A stretch of 21,181 nt of DNA from an uncultured Blautia sp. Its GTDB lineage: Bacteria; Bacillota; Clostridia; Lachnospirales; Lachnospiraceae. Both the position numbers and the translations under genes were made by a program. The stretch is from positions 1-21,181 of the forward strand of contig CABSEJ010000039.1 in NCBI GenBank assembly GCA_902476765.1, written 5' to 3'. Below the pieces are notes generated by a model. It was not told the DNA's origin, made no database searches, and saw nothing but the letters and a program-made list of their open reading frames with translations. Shown piece after piece: positions 7,973 to 14,383 of this stretch; the first letter of the stretch is position 1; the number at the start of each line of letters is the position of its first letter.

Positions 7973-9072
7973 TAGAAAAAGGCAGATATGGGTGGATGAG
8001 AAGGTTTCTCTTTTTTGGAGTTTTACTGTTGGTTTTCTGGGGACAGGCCTGGATTGTTTACCAAAAGGCAGAAAGTCAGGCCTGGTATATGAGTGGTTAT
8101 TACAGAGAGCCTGTCCTTAGAGCAGATAGTTTTGAGGAGTTTCTTGCAAACCAGAAAGAGACAGCAGGAGAAGGACAGCCTCAGGCCGCCGGCTGGAGCT
8201 GCAGAGAAAAGGTTTCTGTTCAGGGAGAAACAGAGAAAAGGACCGCCAGACTTTGGAGTGTAAAAGGAGATATGTCTCTGATTTTTGCAGGAAGTCTAGT
8301 GGAAGGAAGCTTTCCCTGGCAGGAGGATGAGAAGGGGTGTCTCATCAGTCAGGGCCTGTCCTTAGAACTGTTTGGAAGCAGCCAGGCCCAGGGAAATCAG
8401 GTAAGAATCCAGGGGGAGGTTTACAGGGTGAGAGGCGTGGTAAAAGGAAAAGAAAGCTTCTTGGCTCTGCCGGCCAAAGGAGAAGAAAAGCTGTCAGGTT
8501 TTCGATTGAAATATGGGGAAAAGGACAGCTCCGGGGGGAATGCCAGGGAATTCTTTTATCAGATGACAGGAAACTATCCGGAGGGTTTTTTTGAAGGGAA
8601 CCTCTATAGCGGCCTGGCCAGACTGTTGTCATATCTTCCCTTTTATCCTCTTTTGGTAAAAAGCTTTCTCAAGATATTCTCAGCTGCTAAGAGGGAGTGT
8701 AAAGGACGGAGAACAGGCTTTTATAAAGTATGTCTATGGTGTGCCTTCCTGGGAGGCTGGGTTCTTATGTTTACCTGCAGTTTCCGGTTTTCCTGGGACT
8801 ATTTTCCATCCAGATGGTCAGAATTGTCCTTTTATCCCCAGCTTATCCGGGACAAAAGGGAGCTTATGAAGGGGCTTGAGGAATTTGTTCTGTGTCTGGC
8901 AGATGCTTCCTGCAGGGAGGCGCTGCGGCATACCGGATTCTGGAGCGCTGGAGCCACACTGTGGGCAGGACTGCTTCCCTTGGATTTTACTTTTTCCCGA
9001 AAGGCGAAATCTCTTGTACCTAAGGCGGGTTTCATGCATAGACTAAAAGAAAAAGGTTATAGCAGAAAGTGA
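7969..9072 (+). CDS. MacB-like membrane protein, permease-related
   Basis: A 367-residue protein with one N-terminal membrane segment (about 12-31) and an extracytoplasmic domain whose residues 108-160 fit the MacB periplasmic core pattern (GSLVEGSFPW, then CLISQGLSLELFG, then VRIQGEVYRVRGVV). Hydrophobic segments follow at about 214-238 and 251-272 and perhaps 321-340. Classic MacB permeases have about 400 or more residues with three well-spaced C-terminal helices of the FtsX type; here that part is weak and shorter, so this may be a degenerate or specialised permease, or only an accessory subunit. It overlaps the adaptor gene by 4 bp and dipicolinate synthase A by 4 bp (GTGA). No cognate MacB-type ATPase is in the window. 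Confidence 0.6.
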   Translation: MIEKGRYGWMRRFLFFGVLLLVFWGQAWIVYQKAESQAWYMSGYYREPVLRADSFEEFLANQKETAGEGQPQAAGWSCREKVSVQGETEKRTARLWSVKGDMSLIFAGSLVEGSFPWQEDEKGCLISQGLSLELFGSSQAQGNQVRIQGEVYRVRGVVKGKESFLALPAKGEEKLSGFRLKYGEKDSSGGNAREFFYQMTGNYPEGFFEGNLYSGLARLLSYLPFYPLLVKSFLKIFSAAKRECKGRRTGFYKVCLWCAFLGGWVLMFTCSFRFSWDYFPSRWSELSFYPQLIRDKRELMKGLEEFVLCLADASCREALRHTGFWSAGATLWAGLLPLDFTFSRKAKSLVPKAGFMHRLKEKGYSRK

Positions 9073-9968
9073 AGGAGATTTTAGGAAAATGTGCTGTTCT
9101 GGGAGGGGACCGGAGACAGGTTTATCTGGCCCGTTCCTTAGCCGAAAAGGGATTCCGGGTCCGCTGCTTTGGTTTGCCTGAAGGGACTGCCTGGGAAGGA
9201 TGTGAAACAGCAGGCTCCCTGGAAGAGGCTCTTTTTCAGGCAGATATAGTAGCAGGTCCGGTGCCTTTTTATAAAGGCACCGGGATTTTTGGCTTTGAGA
9301 GAGAAAAAAGTCTGACCGAGGACGGCATTTTAAAATATATGAAAAAGAACAGCCTCTTCTTTGGAGGAGGTCTTTCACAGGCATTTCAGAGAAAAGCAGA
9401 GCAGGCAGGTATTTACTGCATAGATTTTATGAAAGAGGAGCAGGTAATCATAGGAAATACCAGGGCAGCCGCTGAAGGGATTCTGGCGGAGGCTGTAAAA
9501 AGAAGTCCCTCCAACCTGGGCGGCAGCACCTGTATTGTCATTGGTTACGGAGCCTGCGGCAGAACGCTTACCGATTATTTAAAGGCCATAGGCTGCTGTG
9601 TGACAGTTATAGAAAAGGATAGAGAAAAGGCTCTTTGGGCCGGAATGAAAGCGGATAAGACGGCAGGTCCTGCAGGATTGGAAGAGATTATAGAGGATGC
9701 GTCTTATATTTTTAACACAGCTCCGGCCTTGGTCTTGAAGGAAGCTTTACTGAAGAAAGTGAGAAAAGATACCTTAATTTTAGATTTAGCCTCCTCTCCC
9801 GGAGGAGTAGATTATCAGGCGGCAGAAAGGGAGGGGATACAGGCCGTGCTTCTTCCGGGACTGCCTGGAATCTATGCTCCCCGTTCTTCAGGAGAGCTTC
9901 TGGCAGAGGCAGTATTAGAGGGATGGAACCAAAAAATCCGGCGGCAGGAGGGCTTGTTATGGAAGTAA
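9069..9968 (+). CDS. dpaA: Dipicolinate synthase subunit A
   Basis: A 299-residue subunit resembling SpoVFA/DpaA, which with DpaB oxidises the lysine-pathway intermediate dihydrodipicolinate to dipicolinic acid, the calcium chelator of spore cores. The N-terminal part opens with VLGGDRRQVYLARSLAEKGF, typical of the family. A Rossmann NAD(P)-binding motif lies at about 157-164 (VIGYGACG), preceded by GNTRAAAEGILAEA and followed by LDLASSPGGVD and LPGLPGIYAPRSSG. The GTG start overlaps the stop of the preceding gene (GTGA), with AAAAGG 12 bases upstream; no better start exists, so translational coupling is likely. Linkage to an upstream transporter set rather than a stand-alone sporulation operon is unusual. 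An internal sporulation promoter could exist but I could not identify one. Confidence 0.93.
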   Translation: MKEILGKCAVLGGDRRQVYLARSLAEKGFRVRCFGLPEGTAWEGCETAGSLEEALFQADIVAGPVPFYKGTGIFGFEREKSLTEDGILKYMKKNSLFFGGGLSQAFQRKAEQAGIYCIDFMKEEQVIIGNTRAAAEGILAEAVKRSPSNLGGSTCIVIGYGACGRTLTDYLKAIGCCVTVIEKDREKALWAGMKADKTAGPAGLEEIIEDASYIFNTAPALVLKEALLKKVRKDTLILDLASSPGGVDYQAAEREGIQAVLLPGLPGIYAPRSSGELLAEAVLEGWNQKIRRQEGLLWK

Positions 9969-10537
9969 AAGGAAAGAAAATAGGAGTAGCCCTGACGGGC
10001 TCTTTTTGCACTTATCAAAAGGTGTTTCAGGAACTGGAAAAACTGGTGGAGGAGGGGGCTGTGGTGCAGACTATTTTTTCCCAGGCAGCCCAGAATATTG
10101 ACAGCAGATTCGGAAATGCAGAGGACTTTTTGAAAGAAGCGGAGAGGATTACAGGCAGGCCGCCCATGCTGACCATTGCCCAGGCAGAACCTATTGGTCC
10201 CGGCAGCCTTTTAGACCTGCTGATAATTTTACCCTGTACAGGAAATACCATTGCAAAGCTGGCCAACGGGATTACGGATACCCCGGTGCTCATGGCCGCC
10301 AAAGCTCATCTGAGAAATGAAAAGCCACTTCTTTTATCGATATCCACAAACGATGCCCTGGGTATGAATATGAAAAATATCGGGCTGCTGCTTAATGCAA
10401 AACACATTTATTTTATACCCTTTGGCCAGGATAATCCCCAGAAAAAGCCTAATTCCATGATTGCTCATACTCATCTTCTCATCCCGGCTGCCCAAGCTGC
10501 CCTGGATGGAAAACAATTTCAGCCCATTCTTCAATAA
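9959..10537 (+). CDS. dpaB: Dipicolinate synthase subunit B
   Basis: A 192-residue flavoprotein-like subunit resembling SpoVFB/DpaB, the partner of DpaA in making dipicolinic acid. Recognisable family stretches are GVALTGSFCTYQKVF near the N-terminus, LIILPCTGNTIAKLANGITD in the middle, and NDALGMNMKNIGLLLNAKHI then PFGQDNPQKKPNSM near the end. The start at 9959 is preferred over an upstream in-frame ATG at 9923 because AGGAGGG at 9946-9952 lies six bases before it and because family members begin close to this point. It overlaps dpaA by 10 bp. Length is normal and nothing seems broken. Confidence 0.94.
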   Translation: MEVKGKKIGVALTGSFCTYQKVFQELEKLVEEGAVVQTIFSQAAQNIDSRFGNAEDFLKEAERITGRPPMLTIAQAEPIGPGSLLDLLIILPCTGNTIAKLANGITDTPVLMAAKAHLRNEKPLLLSISTNDALGMNMKNIGLLLNAKHIYFIPFGQDNPQKKPNSMIAHTHLLIPAAQAALDGKQFQPILQ

Positions 10538-10549
10538 GCAGGAGGCATT

Positions 10550-12403
10550 ATGTGCGGAATAGCAGGTTTTTGCAGCAATAATATCCCATACGCAGGGGAA
10601 GAAAAAAAGTGGAGAGCAATACTGGAAGACATGAACCGGGCACAGAAAAGAAGAGGACCTGACCAGGAGGGAATTTTCCTCAGTGAAAGCTGTGGTCTGG
10701 CCCATGTAAGGCTGTCCATTCTGGATTTGGAAAAGGGTCTTCAGCCAATGAGCAGGAAAGCCTGGGGAAGAAGCTGTACTATTGTGTACAACGGAGAAAT
10801 TTATAATATGAAAGCACTGAAAAAAGACCTGGAGAGAAGAGGATGCTGCTTTTCTACCAACAGTGACACAGAGGTGATCCTCCAGGGGTTTTTGCTGGAG
10901 GGACCGGATTTTGTAAAAAAGCTGAATGGTATTTTTGCTATAGCTGTCTGGGAAGAAAAGGAGAGAAGCTTATACCTGTTCCGGGACCGGGCAGGGGTAA
11001 AGCCTTTGTTTTACACTAATCAGAAAGGGGCCTTTGTATTCGCTTCGGAGATTAAAGGACTTTTTTCCTACCCTGAAATTAAGGCAGTGCTGGACGAGGA
11101 AGGCTTATGTGAAATCTTCGCTTTGGGACCGGCTAAAACTTACGGGAAAGGGGTATTTCGAAATATTCAGGAGGTGCTGCCAGGCCATATGCTGGTGTGG
11201 AAGGAGGGATATTTCCAGACCAGCCCCTACTGGCAGTTAGAGAGTCATCCCCATGAGGATAGCTTTCAGGAAACTGTGGAAAAGACTGCCTGGCTGATTG
11301 AGGATGCGGTAAAGCTTCAGATGCTGTCGGATATCCCTATCAGCACCTTTCTTTCAGGGGGCGTGGACAGCAGCTTGGTGACAGCTATCTGTGCAAAAGA
11401 ACTGAAAAAACAGGGAAAGATTTTAAATACTTTTTCCTTTGATTTTCAGGGAAATCAGAAGTATTTCCAGGCCAATTCCTTTCAGCCCAGCCAGGATAGG
11501 CCCTGGGTAGAAAAAATGGTGGAGGCCTGCGGTACCCGTCACCGCTTTCTGGAATGTGACAATAAAAATATGCTGGATTATCTTTACAAAGCTGTGGATG
11601 CCAGAGATTTGCCTTGTATGGCGGATGTGGAATCCTCTATGCTTTATTTTTGCTCCCTGGTGTCACAGTATAATAAGGTAACCCTTACCGGAGAATGTGC
11701 CGATGAAATTTTCGGAGGTTATCCCTGGTTTCACAGAAAAGAAGCTTTTGAGGCAAAAACCTTCCCTTGGTCCACGGACATGAGCGCCCGCCAGGAACTG
11801 CTGTCTTCGGAGGTTATAAAACGTCTGCCTATGGAGGAATACGCCAGGGCGGCCTATGAAAAAACCGTCAGCCAGACTCCTGTTTTGGAAGGTGAGGAGC
11901 CTAAAGAGAGAAGAAGGAGAGAGCTGGCTTATCTTAATCTCCGCTGGTTCATGACTACTCTTTTGGACAGAATGGACCGCACCAGTATGTATTCTGGTTT
12001 AGAGGCCAGGGTGCCCTTTGCCGACCACAGAATTATTGAATATATATGGAACGTACCCTGGTCCATGAAGGGTAAAGACGGAGTGGTAAAGGCTTTGCTG
12101 CGCCAGGCCGGGGAGGGAAAGCTGCCCCGGGAGGTTCTGTGGAGGAAAAAGAGTCCTTACCCTAAAACCTATCATCCGGAATATGAGATTATGCTGGGAA
12201 ACCGGCTGAGGGAGGTTCTGGCAGATTCCCAGGCGCCTATCAAACGGTTTATAGACAGCAAAAAAGCAGAGCGTTTTCTTCAGAGTCCCTCAGATTATGG
12301 AAGGCCCTGGTATGGACAATTGATGGCCGGTCCCCAGATGCTGGCTTATATGCTTCAGGTAAATTACTGGCTGGAGAAATACAGAATACAGGTAGATTGG
12401 TAG
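10550..12403 (+). CDS. asnB: Asparagine synthetase, glutamine-hydrolysing
   Basis: A cytoplasmic enzyme of 617 residues making asparagine from aspartate, ATP and glutamine. The class II glutaminase domain (about 2-215) starts with the catalytic Cys2 (MCGIAGF) and has VRLSILD, YNGEIYN and FRDRAGVKPLF. The synthetase domain (about 235-600) has the ATP-pyrophosphatase loop SGGVDSS at 269-275, then TGECADEIFGGYPWF and DRMDRTSMYSGLEARVPFAD. AGGAGG precedes the ATG closely. It lies 12 bp after dpaB in the same transcript. B. subtilis has a sporulation-linked asparagine synthetase (AsnO), so the pairing with dipicolinate genes may reflect a sporulation role. That link is an inference. Confidence 0.95.
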   Translation: MCGIAGFCSNNIPYAGEEKKWRAILEDMNRAQKRRGPDQEGIFLSESCGLAHVRLSILDLEKGLQPMSRKAWGRSCTIVYNGEIYNMKALKKDLERRGCCFSTNSDTEVILQGFLLEGPDFVKKLNGIFAIAVWEEKERSLYLFRDRAGVKPLFYTNQKGAFVFASEIKGLFSYPEIKAVLDEEGLCEIFALGPAKTYGKGVFRNIQEVLPGHMLVWKEGYFQTSPYWQLESHPHEDSFQETVEKTAWLIEDAVKLQMLSDIPISTFLSGGVDSSLVTAICAKELKKQGKILNTFSFDFQGNQKYFQANSFQPSQDRPWVEKMVEACGTRHRFLECDNKNMLDYLYKAVDARDLPCMADVESSMLYFCSLVSQYNKVTLTGECADEIFGGYPWFHRKEAFEAKTFPWSTDMSARQELLSSEVIKRLPMEEYARAAYEKTVSQTPVLEGEEPKERRRRELAYLNLRWFMTTLLDRMDRTSMYSGLEARVPFADHRIIEYIWNVPWSMKGKDGVVKALLRQAGEGKLPREVLWRKKSPYPKTYHPEYEIMLGNRLREVLADSQAPIKRFIDSKKAERFLQSPSDYGRPWYGQLMAGPQMLAYMLQVNYWLEKYRIQVDW

Positions 12404-12457
12404 AAGGATACATGATAGAATAATAGAATAAAAGAAAAAATCCAGGAGGAGCTGCTT

Positions 12458-12736
12458 ATGGGAATTATAGCAGAAGAAAACAGAGTAGTGTATTATGACC
12501 AGGAAAACCAGCCGAAAGGAGAAGTGACTTTTCCGGATATTGACCAGGATACAGTAGAGCTGAACCACACCTTTGTGGATTCCTCTCTCCGGGGAATGGG
12601 AATGGCCGGGAAACTGATGGAGGCTGCAGTCAAAGAGATACGAAGAAGAGGAAAAAAGGCAGTGCCCACCTGTTCTTATGCAGTGAAGTGGTTGGGAGAG
12701 CATGAAGAATACAAGGATATTGTAAAAAAACTGTGA
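12458..12736 (+). CDS. Small GNAT-family N-acetyltransferase
   Basis: A 92-residue protein of the short GNAT type (YjdJ-like). The acetyl-CoA binding motif is seen as FVDSSLRGMGMAGKLMEAAV (about 43-62), followed by the family's CSYAVKWLGEHEEY near the C-terminus. AGGAGGAG lies six bases before the ATG. It is 54 bp after asnB, the widest gap in the operon; that gap contains a tandem TAGAATAA octamer at about 12416-12431 but no convincing promoter or terminator. The substrate is unknown, as for most of this family. Confidence 0.88.
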   Translation: MGIIAEENRVVYYDQENQPKGEVTFPDIDQDTVELNHTFVDSSLRGMGMAGKLMEAAVKEIRRRGKKAVPTCSYAVKWLGEHEEYKDIVKKL

Positions 12737-12748
12737 GGTACAAAAGCC

Positions 12749-13360
12749 ATGATGAATCAAGGATTCTTAAGACAGATTACAGAATTTGTCTTTCCTCAGC
12801 ACAAGCCGGAAAGGGCGGATATTATTTTTATTCCGGGAAGCAATCTTCCCCAGCTGGCTGAGGAGGCTGCGGGGCTGTACCGTCAGGGTATGGCCCCCTA
12901 TATTCTTCCTTCAGGAAGGTACAGTATTGTAACCGGCCGGTTTGAACCGGGAAAAGAGGCAAAAGAAAAATATCCGGGAGAGTATGAAACGGAATGGGAA
13001 TTTTTATTCCAGGTTTTGCGGAAAAATCAAGTGCCCAAGGAGGCTGTTCTAAGGGAAGACCAGGCTACTTATACTTATCAAAATGCCATTTATTCCAGAA
13101 AAGTGACAGACAGTATGGGATTGAAGATTGAGAAGGCTATTCTTTGCTGTAAACCCTATCACGGAAGGAGAAGCCTGCTCTATTACCAGCTTCTCTATCC
13201 GGATACAGAATTTCTGGTGTGCCCCATAAAGGACAGTCCGGTTACCAGAGATAACTGGTACCTGACTAAGGAGGGAACCAATATGGTTTTCGGTGAGATA
13301 GAGCGTATTGGTCTTCAGTTTTATGACATTTTAGATGAAATGCGGGAACAGGAAAGATGA
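12749..13360 (+). CDS. YdcF-family (DUF218) protein
   Basis: A 203-residue protein of the YdcF/SanA/ElyC superfamily. The hallmark parts are RADIIFIPGSNLPQLAEEAA (about 22-41), LPSGRYS, a region rich in Glu near REDQATYTYQNAIYSRKV, and CCKPYHGRRSLLYYQLLYP (about 140-158). There is no signal peptide or membrane segment, so it is probably cytoplasmic. Two consecutive ATGs (12749 and 12752) are possible starts, with GAGG about 10 or 13 bases upstream. The gene begins 12 bp after the acetyltransferase and ends the operon. Its last 40 bases overlap the 3' end of the convergent pflA. The family's biochemical role is poorly defined. Confidence 0.85.
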   Translation: MMNQGFLRQITEFVFPQHKPERADIIFIPGSNLPQLAEEAAGLYRQGMAPYILPSGRYSIVTGRFEPGKEAKEKYPGEYETEWEFLFQVLRKNQVPKEAVLREDQATYTYQNAIYSRKVTDSMGLKIEKAILCCKPYHGRRSLLYYQLLYPDTEFLVCPIKDSPVTRDNWYLTKEGTNMVFGEIERIGLQFYDILDEMREQER

Positions 13361-14121
13361 TGCTTTCTGCTTTCTAAAATTATCTGTCTCGCCTTTTGAG
13401 CCTCCTCTTTGGGGAGGCTTTTCATTCCTTCCAGAGGGTAAGAAAGCCCCAGTTCTCTATATTTTTTTTCGCCCATACTGTGATATGGCAGGACCTCCAG
13501 ACCGCAGATGTTAGTGTGGGAGGCCAGGATTTTTCCTACCTCTTCCAGCTCTTCCCTGGAGTCGGTATAGCCCTTTACAATCACATGGCGGATAACCAGG
13601 GGAACCTGCATTTTTTCCGTAAGGCGGAGAAAGGCAAGGACCGGTTCCTGCTCTTGGGAAGTAAGAGCCAGGTGTCCCTTTGGGAAGCTGTGCTTTATGT
13701 CCAAAAGTACAAGGCTGGTGTTTTTCAGAAGCCGCTGATAATCCAATAAATGACTTTCCCGATACAGGATACCGGAGGTATCCAGGCAGGTGTGTATACC
13801 CTTTTCTCTGGCAGCCTGGAAGAGAGAAGTGAGAAAAGGAAGCTGCATGAGAGGTTCCCCTCCTGTGGCGGTAATGCCTCCCTTTTGATAGAAGCGTTTG
13901 TTTTTTTCGTAGAGCTTCAGGATTTCCTCTACTGTCATGGCTTCTCCTTTTTTGGGAGCCCATGTGTCCGGATTATGACAGTAAAGGCACCGCATGGGAC
14001 AGCCCTGGAAAAACACCACAAGGCGGATTCCAGGGCCGTCAACCGTGCCAAAGCTTTCTATGGAATGGATAAAGCCTTTTTCCTTACATTCCATCATGGA
14101 AGGTTCTGGAGATGACTTCAT
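13321..14121 (-). CDS. pflA: Pyruvate formate-lyase activating enzyme (radical SAM)
   Basis: A 266-residue radical SAM enzyme that installs the glycyl radical on pyruvate formate-lyase under anaerobic conditions. The [4Fe-4S]/SAM motif CX3CX2C is at Cys41, Cys45 and Cys48 (GCPMRCLYCHNPDTW), preceded by the family signature SFGTVDGPGIR; TGGEP is at 86-90. The start at 14121 is supported by AAAGGA eight bases upstream; ATG codons at 14097 and 14094 lack a ribosome site. It overlaps the glycyl-radical domain gene by 38 bp and is third in the operon after the catalytic part. Its final 40 bases overlap the convergent YdcF-family gene, and a plus-strand terminator hairpin lies inside its coding region. 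Confidence 0.95.
   Translation of the reverse strand: MKSSPEPSMMECKEKGFIHSIESFGTVDGPGIRLVVFFQGCPMRCLYCHNPDTWAPKKGEAMTVEEILKLYEKNKRFYQKGGITATGGEPLMQLPFLTSLFQAAREKGIHTCLDTSGILYRESHLLDYQRLLKNTSLVLLDIKHSFPKGHLALTSQEQEPVLAFLRLTEKMQVPLVIRHVIVKGYTDSREELEEVGKILASHTNICGLEVLPYHSMGEKKYRELGLSYPLEGMKSLPKEEAQKARQIILESRKHHLSCSRISSKMS
13399..13422 (+). terminator. Terminator hairpin for the plus-strand operon
   Basis: AGCCTCC (13399-13405) and GGAGGCT (13413-13419) form a 7-bp stem with a 7-base loop, followed by TTTTC. It lies 39 bp past the stop of the YdcF-family gene, inside the coding sequence of pflA on the other strand. Its position fits intrinsic termination of the long operon, but the T-run is short. 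Confidence 0.6.
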
Positions 14122-14326
14122 CCTGCTGTTCCTTTGTCAGCTTATGAAAATTTACCGCATAACCGGACACACGGACCGTAAGCTGAGGATATTTTTCCGG
14201 ATGCTGCTGGGCATCCAAAAGAGTTTCTTTGGTAAATACATTTACATTTAAGTGGTGGCCGCCTTTTTCCGCATAGCCATCCAGTAGTCCTACTAAGTTA
14301 TCAATCTGAGCATCGCTGATTTTCAT
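14084..14326 (-). CDS. grcA: Separate glycyl-radical domain of pyruvate formate-lyase
   Basis: An 80-residue protein equal to the C-terminal glycyl-radical domain of pyruvate formate-lyase and to autonomous cofactors of the YfiD/GrcA kind. It carries DGYAEKGGHHLNVNV and the radical site RVSGYAV with Gly55, and ends TFHDGM like full-length enzymes. It has its own ribosome site (CAGGAGG) and ATG, 57 bp after the catalytic gene, which lacks this domain. It is therefore most likely the obligatory second piece of a split enzyme, not a spare repair part. It overlaps pflA by 38 bp. No frameshift or remnant joins it to the larger gene. The symbol is by analogy; a pfl name may suit it better. Confidence 0.85.
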   Translation of the reverse strand: MKISDAQIDNLVGLLDGYAEKGGHHLNVNVFTKETLLDAQQHPEKYPQLTVRVSGYAVNFHKLTKEQQDEVISRTFHDGM

Positions 14327-14383
14327 GGTAAAATCCTCCTGTAAAAATTAGTTTTGTTTTGAGGCCCTTAGCCTTCTGCTGGT

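Noticed and set aside
9923..9958. Upstream ATG at 9923 as the dpaB start
   Set aside because: The ATG at 9959 has AGGAGGG at a good distance and matches the family N-terminus; the upstream codons look unrelated.
14327..14383. A frameshift or sequencing error as the cause of the split pyruvate formate-lyase
   Set aside because: The small gene has its own strong ribosome site and ATG, the intervening DNA does not encode the missing junction in any frame, and the conserved parts on each side are intact.
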